Below are positions 7,974-16,851 of a stretch of DNA of 64,000 nt, piece after piece. A program made the position numbers and the translations under genes. Positions within the stretch are counted from its first letter, which is position 1. The number at the start of each line of letters is the position of its first letter. The stretch comes from Caproicibacterium argilliputei (GTDB lineage Bacteria; Bacillota; Clostridia; Oscillospirales; Acutalibacteraceae). The notes beneath the pieces were generated by a model that had not been told where the DNA came from, did no database searches, and saw only the letters and a list, made by a program, of their open reading frames with translations. The DNA is taken from the NCBI RefSeq assembly GCF_029211325.2, contig NZ_CP135996.1, positions 1,674,001-1,738,000 of the forward strand, in the 5' to 3' direction.

Positions 7974-10367
7974 ATGAACCTTTCAAAGCGTTGGTTAAAA
8001 GAATTTGTCGATCTGCCCGAAATGCCTCTGCGTGACTTTACGGAAGCCATCACACTGAGCGGCTGCAAAGTGGAAAGCTGGAGCACGGAAGGCGAAGAAA
8101 TCTCGAAAGTCGTGGTTGGGAAGGTGCTTTCTCTGGAGCACCACCCCGACAGCGACCATCTCTGGATTACAAAAATAACTGTAAACGAAGCGGAAGAGCC
8201 GCTGCAGATCGTCACTGGTGCGCAGAACCTGCAAGTCGGCGACTATGTTCCGGTTGCGCTGCACGGCAGCACCCTGCCCGGCGACAAAAAAATTAAAAAA
8301 GGCAAGCTGCGCGGTGTGGAGAGCAACGGTATGCTCTGCGGCATTACCGAATTGGGTCTGACCACACACGACTTCCCCTCCACCATTGAAGACGGTATCA
8401 TGGTGCTAACCGAAGCGGATGGCTGTAAGCTGGAGCTGGGTCTGGACATTCACGAGGCGCTCGGTTTTAACGACACAACGGTCGAATTTGAAATCACCTC
8501 CAACCGGCCGGACTGCTTCTCGGTCATTGGTCTGGCACGCGAAGCCGCCGCCACCTTTGACCTGCCGCTCAAGCTGCACACGCCGGTGGTCAAGGGCGGC
8601 GCCGGTGACTGCACCGGTCTGCTGGATGTTAAAATCGAAGCACCGGAGTTGTGCCCCATTTACACCAACCGCATTGTCAAGAATGTACGTGTCAAGCCCT
8701 CACCTCGCTGGATGCGCGAGCGGCTGCGCGCCATGGGCGTGCGCCCCATTAACAACATTGTCGATATTACGAACTATGTCATGCTGGAATACGGTCAGCC
8801 AATGCACGCCTTTGACCTGCGCAGTGTGACAGACAGTACCATCCGCATTCGCCGGGCAAATGCCGGGGAAGCCATCACCACGCTGGATGGTGTGGAGCAC
8901 AAGCTGACTGAAAAGCAGCTGATTATTGCCGACAGCCAAAAACCAATTGCGATTGCCGGCGTCATGGGCGGTGAGTTCAGTGGGATTCAGGATGATACCA
9001 CCACCATTGTTTTTGAATCTGCCTGCTTTAACGGAACCAGTGTGCGCACAACCGCGCGCGACCAGGGGATGCGCACCGAGGCTTCCGGGCGCTATGAAAA
9101 AGGGCTTGACCCCAACAATTGCATTCCAGCCATTAACCGTGCCTGCGAGCTGGTGGAGCTGTTGGATGCCGGTGATGTAATGGATGGAATCATCAAAGAT
9201 GACCATTCCAGCAAGGAAAAGCACCGCATTCGTTTGGAGCCGGAGTGGACTAACCGCTTCCTGCATACCAACATTTCCACAGAAGAAATGAAAACGATTC
9301 TGGCGAAACTGGAATGCGAATTTGACGGCGACGAAATTTTGGTGCCAACCTTCCGCCCCGACCTAGTTCACAAGGCGGACATTGCCGAAGAAATTGCACG
9401 TTTTTACGGCTATAATAAAATTCCGAGCAAGAAACTGCCCGGCGGCGCTGAAGGCATTATTACGGAGAAGCAGCAGTTCGTGCGCTCACTGCACCGATAT
9501 ATGCTGGCGCTCGGCGCAGATGAAATCATGACCTACTCCTTCTTCTCGCCCAAGGATTACGATAAAATTTTGATGCCCGCCGCCGACCCGCAGCGCAATT
9601 CGCTGGTCATTCGTAACCCGCTCGGCGAGGATACCAGCATCATGCGCACCACAGCCCTGCCCTCCATGCTGCAAGTCATTTCGCGCAACTACAACAACCG
9701 GAACCCCAAAGCCTGCTTATATGAGCTGGCGTGCGAGTATCACCCAACCCAGCCGGACAAACTCCCGCTAGAAAAGCCGGTGCTCATCTGTGGAATGTAC
9801 GGCGAGGACTGCGACTTCTTTACCGCCAAAGGCATGGTAGAGGCGCTGTTGCTCCGTCTGGGCATTGACGACTGGGATATTGCAGCCTGCAAGGACGCTT
9901 ACAGCTACCACCCCGGTCGCTGCGCCAAGCTTTATGCTGGCGACGAGGAGTTGGGAATTATCGGTGAAATTCACCCGGCTGCCGCAGAAAACTACGACAT
10001 TGAAACCCGTGTTTACTCCTTCACCCTGGATGTCGCCGTCCTAATGCAGCACGCCCACACCCACCGCACCTACAAATCGCTGCCGAAATTTCCGGCAGTG
10101 ACACGTGACCTGGCGCTCATTTGCGATGCGGAAGTGCCGGTACTGGATCTGGAAAAAGCCATTAAGCGCGGTGCCGGAAAGCTGCTCGAAAGCATCCAGG
10201 TATTTGACGTTTACCGCGGCGAGCAGATTGCGCGCGGCAAAAAAAGTGTGGCTTTCAATCTGGTTCTGCGCAGCGCTGACGCAACCCTGACAGACGAGCA
10301 AATCAGCAACGCCATCAACAAGGCCATCAAAGAACTTGAAAATGTAGGCGCTTCTCTGCGCGTGTGA
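7974..10367 (+). CDS. pheT: phenylalanyl-tRNA synthetase, beta subunit
   Basis: Structural and editing subunit partnering PheS. 797 residues, the normal bacterial length. In order I see an EMAP-II-like tRNA-binding domain (about 40-150; VVVGKVLSLEHHPDSDHLW), the B3/B4 editing domain (210-390), the B5 domain (near 405-480), the inactive class II-like core, and the C-terminal ferredoxin-fold anticodon-binding domain (705-797; KFPAVTRDLALICD). GGGAG lies about 10 bases before the ATG. No clear terminator follows before the ireB promoter. Confidence 0.98.
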   Translation: MNLSKRWLKEFVDLPEMPLRDFTEAITLSGCKVESWSTEGEEISKVVVGKVLSLEHHPDSDHLWITKITVNEAEEPLQIVTGAQNLQVGDYVPVALHGSTLPGDKKIKKGKLRGVESNGMLCGITELGLTTHDFPSTIEDGIMVLTEADGCKLELGLDIHEALGFNDTTVEFEITSNRPDCFSVIGLAREAAATFDLPLKLHTPVVKGGAGDCTGLLDVKIEAPELCPIYTNRIVKNVRVKPSPRWMRERLRAMGVRPINNIVDITNYVMLEYGQPMHAFDLRSVTDSTIRIRRANAGEAITTLDGVEHKLTEKQLIIADSQKPIAIAGVMGGEFSGIQDDTTTIVFESACFNGTSVRTTARDQGMRTEASGRYEKGLDPNNCIPAINRACELVELLDAGDVMDGIIKDDHSSKEKHRIRLEPEWTNRFLHTNISTEEMKTILAKLECEFDGDEILVPTFRPDLVHKADIAEEIARFYGYNKIPSKKLPGGAEGIITEKQQFVRSLHRYMLALGADEIMTYSFFSPKDYDKILMPAADPQRNSLVIRNPLGEDTSIMRTTALPSMLQVISRNYNNRNPKACLYELACEYHPTQPDKLPLEKPVLICGMYGEDCDFFTAKGMVEALLLRLGIDDWDIAACKDAYSYHPGRCAKLYAGDEELGIIGEIHPAAAENYDIETRVYSFTLDVAVLMQHAHTHRTYKSLPKFPAVTRDLALICDAEVPVLDLEKAIKRGAGKLLESIQVFDVYRGEQIARGKKSVAFNLVLRSADATLTDEQISNAINKAIKELENVGASLRV

Positions 10368-10440
10368 TGGATTTTCCCAAAAAAGCAGCACAGAATCCCG
10401 TCATTTTAAGGCGGGCACCCACGGATTCACAAATTCTCCC

Positions 10441-10469
10441 TTGCATTCCACCCTTGACTGATGTATGAT
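10441..10469 (+). promoter_or_regulatory. promoter of ireB
   Basis: TTGCAT, 17 bases, TATGAT, 25 bases before the start codon. The transcript leader is therefore very short. Confidence 0.65.
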
Positions 10470-10493
10470 GAATCTATATCAGGAGGTGATCCT

Positions 10494-10739
10494 ATGCAGG
10501 ATAAGACCATGACCTTTTCCATTGGCGGCAACCGGGAAGAGGACATCAAAAAAGTCATGAGCACGGTGTATGCTGCTCTGCAGGAAAAGGGATATAATCC
10601 GATTAGCCAGATTGTCGGTTACATTCTTTCCGAGGATCCGACATACATCACAACCCACAACAATGCACGCAGCCTTATCCGCAGAATCGACAGGGACGAG
10701 CTGCTGCAGGTTTTGGTGAAATCCTACCTGCAGTCCTGA
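10494..10739 (+). CDS. ireB: IreB family regulatory phosphoprotein (UPF0297)
   Basis: Small protein of 81 residues. The Enterococcus relative IreB is a substrate of the PASTA kinase IreK and affects cephalosporin resistance; Thr residues near its N-terminus are phosphorylated, and Thr-5 and Thr-7 are present here. Family features are [26 protein letters not shown] and a terminal helix. The start follows a perfect AGGAGGTGATC site; the frame extends 11 codons upstream, but that would run into the promoter. In many Firmicutes this gene precedes ruvX (yrrK); here a small unknown gene follows instead. Confidence 0.92.
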   Translation: MQDKTMTFSIGGNREEDIKKVMSTVYAALQEKGYNPISQIVGYILSEDPTYITTHNNARSLIRRIDRDELLQVLVKSYLQS

Positions 10740-10772
10740 GCGCCCGGCTGCCACCCGAAAAGGAGGACTCCT

Positions 10773-11072
10773 ATGAGCGAAAACAATACGAAAGAACCAC
10801 AGTTTCCTATGTACAAAGGCAAGCCGCTGGTGCGCAGCGGCGATGTCCTATACTACGGCAGTATGAAAGACAAATATGTCTGCCGACTGGAAGTAAAAAG
10901 CAAGAAAAAAGTAAAGGATATGGAAGTGGCTGATAAGGTTGCGATTCAGTTAATGCTAACCGACCCCGCCATCCGTGCCCAAAAGCAGATTGTCAAGACC
11001 AGTGAAAAGGCAGGGCTGTACCTGGCTATGGATATTGCAGATGTGTGGCTTTCCCGCGCACTGGCTGAATAA
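10773..11072 (+). CDS. small conserved-looking protein of unknown function
   Basis: 99 residues, soluble, Lys-rich, no signal peptide or membrane segment. It opens with a short polar stretch, then a beta-rich part (residues 18-45; LVRSGDVLYYGSMKDKYVCRLEV) is followed by helices (50-99). AAAGGAGG precedes the ATG at normal spacing, it lies 33 bases after ireB, and a good terminator follows, so I accept it as real. I do not recognise the family and assign no function. Confidence 0.75.
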   Translation: MSENNTKEPQFPMYKGKPLVRSGDVLYYGSMKDKYVCRLEVKSKKKVKDMEVADKVAIQLMLTDPAIRAQKQIVKTSEKAGLYLAMDIADVWLSRALAE

Positions 11073-11082
11073 CAAGTTTCTG

Positions 11083-11124
11083 AAAAAGCGGGCACAGGTT
11101 GCTAAGACCTGCGCTCGCTTTTTG
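11083..11124 (+). terminator. terminator of the ireB operon
   Basis: Stem AGCGGGCACAGGT / ACCTGCGCTCGCT (two wobble pairs) followed by a T run; A-rich on the upstream side. Confidence 0.85.
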
Positions 11125-11173
11125 CTTGACAATCCTTTACTTTCATTTGTAGAACATGACAGCGTCTTTACTG

Positions 11174-11217
11174 AAAAAATCACTTTCCGATGGGCGTACA
11201 CGGAAAGTGATTTTTTA
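11174..11217. terminator. bidirectional terminator between ireB operon and purine operon
   Basis: AAATCACTTTCC / GGAAAGTGATTT with A and T runs on both sides. It serves purD on the minus strand and backs up the preceding plus-strand terminator. Confidence 0.85.
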
Positions 11218-11236
11218 TTTTGCTTTTCTTCTTTTA

Positions 11237-12499
11237 TTAGATTCTGCCAATATCATGGCGATACTGCATCCCGTCCCAAGAAATCTTATCGACCGCTTCA
11301 TAGGCTTTTTGAAGTGCTTCGTCCAGTGTCTGCCCGGTGCAGGTCACATCCAGAACACGCCCGCCGTTGGTGTAAAAACGGCCGTCCCGTTTCACCGTAC
11401 CGGCATGGTAAACGGTTGCGCCCTCCACCTGACCGTTTACGTCCAGGCCGTGGATTTCTTTGCCTTTTTCATAGTGCTCCGGATACCCGCCGCTTGCCAG
11501 AACCACGCAGGCACAGGCATCGTCTTTCCACTCGATATCCAATTGATCCAAGGTGCCGTTGATAGTTGCTTCAAAAATATCCACCAAATCTGTTTTCAGG
11601 CGTGGAAGCACAACCTGCGCCTCCGGATCGCCGAAGCGAGAATTATACTCGATTACCTTCGGACCGTCCGGTGTGAGCATCAAGCCGAAATAAAGGCAGC
11701 CTTGAAACGGCCTGCCTTCCTGATTCATCGCCGCAAGCGTGGGCAGGAAAATGGTTTTCATGCACTGCTCCGCAAGTGCCTCGGTGTAAGACGGATTGGG
11801 GCTGATGGTACCCATGCCGCCGGTGTTTTTGCCTTTGTTGCCATCCAAAGCACGTTTATGATCCTTACTGCTGACCATCGGCTTGAGCGTTTTTCCGTCT
11901 GTAAAGGCAAGCACGCTGACTTCAGGCCCTGTCAGAAATTCTTCCACAACCACCTGGTTGCCAGAGGCTCCGAACACCTTATCCTCCATGATGGTTTTTA
12001 CCGCATTCTCCGCTTCCACCGCATTCTGCGCGATGATTACGCCCTTCCCCAAGGCAAGGCCGTCCGCTTTTATCACGACCGGGTAGTGATTCTGCTTTGT
12101 GAGATAGGCAAGCGTATCTGCCGGGTTGTCAAAGACTGCATACGCCGCTGTGGGAATCCGGTACTTCTTCATCAAATTTTTACTGAACACCTTACTGGCC
12201 TCAATCTGCGCCGCGGCACGGTTCGGCCCAAACGCCGGAATCCCGGCCTGTGCAAAGGCATCCACCATCCCTGCGGCCAGCGGGTCGTCCGGTGTGACAC
12301 AAACCAAACCGATGTCATTCTGCTTTACAAAGCGAACCATACCCGAAATATCACTGACTGGAATCGAAACATTTTCCGCATCGCAGCCAATGCCGCCGTT
12401 TCCCGGCGCACAGTAAATCTTCTGCGCACGTTTGCTTTCCATCAATTTGCGGATGACTGCGTGCTCTCGCCCGCCGCCGCCGATTACGAGAATTTTCAT
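11237..12499 (-). CDS. purD: phosphoribosylamine-glycine ligase
   Basis: ATP-grasp enzyme for the second step of purine synthesis (phosphoribosylamine + glycine to GAR). 420 residues. Seen are the N-terminal VIGGGGREHA, KADGLALGKGV in the ATP-grasp part, GGMGTISPNP, and FNSRFGDPEAQ as YNSRFGDPEAQVVLPRL near 290. Last gene of the purine operon; GGAAAGGAAG precedes the ATG by a short gap after the AICAR transformylase gene. Confidence 0.97.
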   Translation of the reverse strand: MKILVIGGGGREHAVIRKLMESKRAQKIYCAPGNGGIGCDAENVSIPVSDISGMVRFVKQNDIGLVCVTPDDPLAAGMVDAFAQAGIPAFGPNRAAAQIEASKVFSKNLMKKYRIPTAAYAVFDNPADTLAYLTKQNHYPVVIKADGLALGKGVIIAQNAVEAENAVKTIMEDKVFGASGNQVVVEEFLTGPEVSVLAFTDGKTLKPMVSSKDHKRALDGNKGKNTGGMGTISPNPSYTEALAEQCMKTIFLPTLAAMNQEGRPFQGCLYFGLMLTPDGPKVIEYNSRFGDPEAQVVLPRLKTDLVDIFEATINGTLDQLDIEWKDDACACVVLASGGYPEHYEKGKEIHGLDVNGQVEGATVYHAGTVKRDGRFYTNGGRVLDVTCTGQTLDEALQKAYEAVDKISWDGMQYRHDIGRI

Positions 12500-12517
12500 G
12501 TTTCTGCTTCCTTTCCG

Positions 12518-13690
12518 TCAGTGATGAAACAGGCGCATACCGGTAAACGCCATGACCATCCCATACTTGTCACAGGTATCAATCACATGGTCGTCACGGA
12601 TGGAACCGCCCGGCTCGGCAACATACTGCACACCGCTTTTATGTGCGCGCTCAATATTGTCGCCAAACGGGAAAAACGCATCGCTGCCAAGCGTAACACC
12701 GGAAAGCTGCGCCAGCCATGCTTTTTTCTCTGCCTGTGTCAGCGGCTCTGGCTTTTCTTTGAGGAACTGTTTCCAGTTGTCGGTTTCAAGCAGGTCTTCC
12801 CATTCGTCTGAAATATAAGTGTCAATGGTGTTGTCGCGGTCCGGACGGTGAATGCCCTCTGCAAAGGAAAGTGCCAGCACTTTCGGATGCTGCCGCAGCC
12901 ACCAGACATCCGCTTTGTTTCCCGCCAGACGAGTGCAGTGAATCCGGCTCTGCTGACCGGCACCGACACCGATGGTTTTCCCGTCTTTCACATAGCACAC
13001 TGAGTTGCTTTGGGTATACTTCAGTGTAATCAGCGAAATCAGCATATCGCGCTTTGCTGTTTCCGGCAGCGTTTTATTCTTCGTAACAAGATTTCCGAGC
13101 AGCGCATAATCAATTTGAAAGGCATTGCGGCCTTGCTCAAAAGTCACGCCGAACACATCTTTGTGCTCAATCGGCGCAGGTGTGTACGCCTCGTCCATCC
13201 GCACAATATTGTAGGTGCCGCGGCGCTTCGCCTTTAAGATTTCCAGCGCTTCCTCCGTGTAGCCGGGGGCAATCACGCCGTCGGAAACTTCTCGTTTAAG
13301 CAGCAGTGCTGTTTCCTTGTCGCAGACATCAGACAAAGCCGCCCAGTCACCATAGGAGGACATCCGGTCTGCACCGCGCGCAGCCGCATAAGCACTTGCA
13401 AGTGGTGAAAGCTGCAAATCGTCTACAAAATAGATTTTTTGCAGCGTTTCAGAAAGCTCCGTTGCCACAGCCGCACCAGCCGGACTGACGTGCTTAAAGG
13501 AAGCTGCGCTGGGCAGTCCGGTTGCCTGTTTCAGTTCCCGTACCAGCTGCCAGGAATTCAGCGCATCCAGCAGATTGATATAGCCGGGGCGGCCGTTTAA
13601 AACCGTAATGGGCAGCTCCCCCTGCTGCATAAACACCCGCGCAGGTTTCTGGTTCGGATTACATCCGTACTTGAGTTCCAATTCTTTCAT
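12518..13690 (-). CDS. purH: AICAR formyltransferase, stand-alone (PurH C-terminal domain only)
   Basis: Converts AICAR to FAICAR with 10-formyl-THF, the ninth step of purine synthesis. 390 residues match only the transformylase half of usual PurH; the N-terminal IMP cyclohydrolase half is absent and is supplied by the gene before it. The catalytic Lys-His pair is in ASFKHVSPAG. The frame extends 14 codons further, but AGGAGG sits 5 bases before the inner ATG (MKELELKYG), so I start there. The gene lies 10 bases after the cyclohydrolase gene. Confidence 0.93.
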   Translation of the reverse strand: MKELELKYGCNPNQKPARVFMQQGELPITVLNGRPGYINLLDALNSWQLVRELKQATGLPSAASFKHVSPAGAAVATELSETLQKIYFVDDLQLSPLASAYAAARGADRMSSYGDWAALSDVCDKETALLLKREVSDGVIAPGYTEEALEILKAKRRGTYNIVRMDEAYTPAPIEHKDVFGVTFEQGRNAFQIDYALLGNLVTKNKTLPETAKRDMLISLITLKYTQSNSVCYVKDGKTIGVGAGQQSRIHCTRLAGNKADVWWLRQHPKVLALSFAEGIHRPDRDNTIDTYISDEWEDLLETDNWKQFLKEKPEPLTQAEKKAWLAQLSGVTLGSDAFFPFGDNIERAHKSGVQYVAEPGGSIRDDHVIDTCDKYGMVMAFTGMRLFHH

Positions 13691-13700
13691 GATTGCCTCC

Positions 13701-14405
13701 TCAAACGTTTTTGTTTGTGATTTTCCAGTCATGCCGTCCTGTCTGCAAATTGATAAAACAAGTGTAAAGCGAAACTTTGTTGGCTTCGTTTAGGTTTTCC
13801 CAAACTTCAGCGGTAAAATCCGCCAAATCGCCGGAAAGCGTCACTAGTGTCGGCTCCCCCTCAAAGCTCGGCAGCGGGTTGCCGTCGCCCATGTAGGTGT
13901 GCAGGTAGCGACCCTGCCCTGCTTTGGGATTCTCATACTCATAGAAATACCGCAGGGTGCTTTCGGGGTCTTGGTTATCACTTTTGAGAATGGAAAGATT
14001 AAAGTCCCCGTTCGGCTTTACAACACCGCTGATGCGCGGCGTAAAATTGGGCGCGTCCGGCTCAAATGTGCGGGTCAGCAGCGCATGGCGGTAACACTTG
14101 CCCTGCTGCATAAATGTGTAAATGGTATCAGTCTGGTCACCATTGGTGACAATCGTCTTGCCGTCCAACTGCCGCACCGGCGCATAAATGATAAGAGAGG
14201 GATCTGTCATTTTGCTTTCATCAAACGCTTTGGTCTGGATACCGTCCTGTGTCGGAACAAAAATGCGGTTGCGGCTGTTTTCGCTGCGCCCCATGATAAA
14301 ATACGCAAGCACCGCATTTTGGTTGTCCGCACTACGGCCGAGGAGAATTCCGCGGCCCGGGTACGTACAGGAAGAAAGTTCCTGTGCCAATGGTTTGCTG
14401 TTCAT
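13701..14405 (-). CDS. purO: IMP cyclohydrolase, PurO-type
   Basis: Closes the ring of FAICAR to give IMP, the final step of purine synthesis. 234 residues of the Ntn-fold cyclohydrolase family first described in archaea, unrelated to the PurH N-terminal domain. It opens with YPGRGILLGRSADNQNAVL and carries the MGRSENSRNRIF and VTNGDQTDTIY patterns I associate with the family. Its position, overlapping purN by ATGA and directly before a PurH that lacks its cyclohydrolase half, supports the assignment. Confidence 0.85.
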   Translation of the reverse strand: MNSKPLAQELSSCTYPGRGILLGRSADNQNAVLAYFIMGRSENSRNRIFVPTQDGIQTKAFDESKMTDPSLIIYAPVRQLDGKTIVTNGDQTDTIYTFMQQGKCYRHALLTRTFEPDAPNFTPRISGVVKPNGDFNLSILKSDNQDPESTLRYFYEYENPKAGQGRYLHTYMGDGNPLPSFEGEPTLVTLSGDLADFTAEVWENLNEANKVSLYTCFINLQTGRHDWKITNKNV

Positions 14406-15037
14406 TCTGCTGCCTCCTTGATTTCAACTCTGCCGTTTTGCACCTGCAGACTGCCCCCGCAAAAAAGCGCAACGGCCTGCGGAAGAATTTTCCACTCTGC
14501 CTGCTCCATAACACGCCGCTGCAAAAGCTCCGGCGTGTCGCCGGGCTTCACCTCGACTGCTTTTTGCAGGATAATCGGGCCGCCGTCACAAATCTCATTC
14601 ACAAAGTGAACCGTTGCACCGGTGACGCGCACGCCGCGCGCCAGCGCTGCTTCGTGTACCCGCAAACCGTAAAACCCTTCGCCGCAGAAGGCCGGAATCA
14701 GTGACGGATGAATATTGAGAATTCGGTTTTCGTACGCCCGAATAACGCGACCGGAAATAATGGTCATGAAGCCCGCCAGAATGACCAGGCTGGTCTGGTT
14801 TTCATCCAAAAGCCGCAGCAACGCAGTATCATACGCTTCCTGCTGTGCAAACTCCCTGCGGCGCAGAACTTTGGTGCCAATGCCCGCTTTTTGGGCACGC
14901 TTCAGGGCATAAGCGTCCGGCCTGCTGGAAATGACCAGCGTGATTTTGCCATTGGGAATTTCACCCCGGTTTTGTGCGTCAATCAGCGCCTGCAGGTTGG
15001 TTCCGCCGCCAGAAACCAGAACCGCAATTCTCAGCAT
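14402..15037 (-). CDS. purN: phosphoribosylglycinamide formyltransferase
   Basis: Folate-dependent GAR transformylase, third step of purine synthesis. 211 residues: LVSGGGTNLQAL for phosphate binding, the catalytic NIHPSLIPAF with Asn and His, and the catalytic Asp in EICDGGPI. Overlaps purM upstream by 7 bases and purO downstream by 4, so the three are translationally coupled. Confidence 0.96.
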   Translation of the reverse strand: MLRIAVLVSGGGTNLQALIDAQNRGEIPNGKITLVISSRPDAYALKRAQKAGIGTKVLRRREFAQQEAYDTALLRLLDENQTSLVILAGFMTIISGRVIRAYENRILNIHPSLIPAFCGEGFYGLRVHEAALARGVRVTGATVHFVNEICDGGPIILQKAVEVKPGDTPELLQRRVMEQAEWKILPQAVALFCGGSLQVQNGRVEIKEAAE

Positions 15038-16071
15038 AATACGACGCCGTCCTCTCCAGCTGCAATCTCACCGATTACAGATGCCTTTTCCCCTGCCGCG
15101 CAAAGCGTCTGCACTGCGGTATCCGCATCTTCCGGCGAAACGACACAGCACATCCCAATCCCCATGTTAAATGTGTTATACATATCGCGGTCGGAGATTT
15201 TTCCCGTCTGCTGAATCAGTGAAAAAATCGGGAGTTCTTCAATGGCGGAAAGGCGGATGTTCGCTGTCATGCCCGGTTGCAGCATCCGCGGAACATTTTC
15301 GTAAAAGCCGCCGCCGGTCACGTGTGAAACTGCTTTGACCTCTACGGTATGCATCAATTGTTTCATGGATTTCACATAAATTTTTGTCGGTGTCAGCAAC
15401 GCTTCGCCCAGTGTCATCCCCAGTTCCGGTACATAGCGCTGAACACTGGTTTCATCCACGCCCAGCACCCTGCGCACCAGAGAAAAGCCATTGGAATGAA
15501 CGCCGGAGGACTGCAGACCGACAATGACATCGCCGGCTTTGACTTTGCTGCCGTCAATCATTTTCGCCCGGTCTACAATGCCGACGGAAAAGCCGGCAAG
15601 GTCATATTCCTCATCCGGCATCAGCCCGGGATGCTCGGCAGTTTCACCGCCAACCAGCGCGCTTTCCGCCTGCACGCAGCCCTCTGCAATCCCGCTGACA
15701 ATCGTTGCCGTCTTTTCAGGATAGTTGCGGCCGGTTGCAATATAATCCAGAAAGAACAGTGGCTGCGCCCCACAGCAGAGCACATCATTGACGCACATCG
15801 CGACACAGTCAACGCCCACTGTATCATGCTTGTCCATTAAAAACGCAACTTTCAGCTTGGTTCCGACACCATCTGTGCCGCTGACCAGCACCGGTTCCTG
15901 CATACCGGAAAAGTCCGGTTTAAACAGACCGCCGAAGCCACCGATGCCGGAGAGGACACCGGCGGTCTTGGTACGGGCAACATACTGCTTCATCAGTTCC
16001 ACGGACCGGTAGCCGGCAGTCACATCCACGCCGGCCTCTTTGTAGCTGTTGCTGTAACTGTTCTTGTTCAT
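15031..16071 (-). CDS. purM: phosphoribosylformylglycinamidine cyclo-ligase
   Basis: AIR synthetase, fifth step of purine synthesis. 346 residues. Seen are YKEAGVDVTAG at the N-terminus, SGTDGVGTKLKVAF for ATP binding, GGETAEHPG, and SSGVHSNGFSLVRRV in the C-terminal half. The open frame runs a further 53 codons upstream with an unlike, Arg-rich sequence; GGAGG 6 bases before MNKNSYSNSY fixes the real start. A 67-base spacer separates it from purE. Confidence 0.97.
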   Translation of the reverse strand: MNKNSYSNSYKEAGVDVTAGYRSVELMKQYVARTKTAGVLSGIGGFGGLFKPDFSGMQEPVLVSGTDGVGTKLKVAFLMDKHDTVGVDCVAMCVNDVLCCGAQPLFFLDYIATGRNYPEKTATIVSGIAEGCVQAESALVGGETAEHPGLMPDEEYDLAGFSVGIVDRAKMIDGSKVKAGDVIVGLQSSGVHSNGFSLVRRVLGVDETSVQRYVPELGMTLGEALLTPTKIYVKSMKQLMHTVEVKAVSHVTGGGFYENVPRMLQPGMTANIRLSAIEELPIFSLIQQTGKISDRDMYNTFNMGIGMCCVVSPEDADTAVQTLCAAGEKASVIGEIAAGEDGVVLC

Positions 16072-16138
16072 ATGATTCCTCCGAATGATGTTGGTGTTTC
16101 GCCTACCCCTGCTTCTACGCAAAAACGATTCACTGCCC

Positions 16139-16642
16139 TTACAGTTCCCTGACCTTCTCTTGAATGGCGGCATCCTTTTTGGCAACGCCCTCTGCCATGT
16201 CGATTTTTGCCTGTTCCAGCTTTGCCGCAAGTTTTTCGTCAGAAAGTGCTAAAATCTCTGCCGCCAGAATCGCGGCGTTCTGCGCGCCGTTGATTGCAAC
16301 GGTTGCAACCGGAATACCGCTGGGCATCTGCACCGTGGAAAGCAGCGATTCCAAACCGCCAAGGTTCGCGGACGAAATAGGAATCCCGATAACCGGCAGT
16401 GTCGTGCCGGCAGCCAGAACACCTGCCAAATGCGCCGCCATACCCGCCGCCGCCAAAATCACACCGAAGCCGGCGTCTTTGGCGCCGCGTGCAAAGGAAG
16501 CCGCCGCCTCCGGCGTACGGTGCGCACTCATCACGTGAACTTCAAAGGGAATGTCCAGTTCTTTAAACTTTTGAATCGCCTTGCTGACTGTGGGAAAGTC
16601 GCTGTCACTGCCCATGATGACTGCTGCTTTTTTTGTTGCCAT
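16139..16642 (-). CDS. purE: N5-carboxyaminoimidazole ribonucleotide mutase
   Basis: Class I PurE, converts N5-CAIR to CAIR. 167 residues: MGSDSDFPTVSKA at the N-terminus and the catalytic SAHRTPE, then GMAAHLAGV. The start follows AGGAG by 9 bases; a longer frame is ignored. It is first in the purine operon. Its usual partner purK and the genes purF, purC, purB and purL are not in this window. Confidence 0.97.
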   Translation of the reverse strand: MATKKAAVIMGSDSDFPTVSKAIQKFKELDIPFEVHVMSAHRTPEAAASFARGAKDAGFGVILAAAGMAAHLAGVLAAGTTLPVIGIPISSANLGGLESLLSTVQMPSGIPVATVAINGAQNAAILAAEILALSDEKLAAKLEQAKIDMAEGVAKKDAAIQEKVREL

Positions 16643-16776
16643 CTGAAACCACTCCTGTAATGCAGTATTTTGAAACAAAAGAAAAATAGGCTGCGCCTAA
16701 AAAGGTACAGCCTATTGATACAGACAAGGAGAGCCGAAAATCTGATGCATCTGCTCCACCCCCGTCGGTTGTTGAT
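16643..16776 (-). promoter_or_regulatory. structured leader of the purine operon with an attenuator-like hairpin
   Basis: About 134 untranslated bases. Near the 5' end GATGTATC (16773-16780) can pair with GATGCATC (16743-16750); a second TGTATC (near 16717-16722) can pair with the same GATGCA. Directly after it comes a hairpin AATAGGCTG..CAGCCTATT (16683-16717) followed by a T-rich run, a terminator shape, before the purE ribosome site. I do not recognise a purine, PRPP or ZTP riboswitch consensus. Attenuation is inferred. Confidence 0.5.
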
Positions 16777-16782
16777 ACATCT

Positions 16783-16811
16783 ATTGTACGGGAAAAAAAA
16801 CAGAAATGCAA
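16783..16811 (-). promoter_or_regulatory. promoter of the purine operon
   Basis: Minus strand: TTGCAT, 17 bases, TACAAT. Confidence 0.7.
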
Positions 16812-16851
16812 GGTTTCGCAGATTATTTCGATAAAATTTCAGCAAACGCCT

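Noticed and set aside
10393..10434. GAATCC..GGATTC inverted repeat after pheT as terminator
   Set aside because: The loop is long and no T run follows; too weak to call.
11156..12811. 551-residue plus-strand frame opposite purD and the AICAR transformylase
   Set aside because: Antisense shadow; crosses the bidirectional terminator and has no start signals.
16643..16776. Purine, ZTP or PRPP riboswitch
   Set aside because: None of the consensus elements that I know is recognisable; kept only as an unnamed leader.
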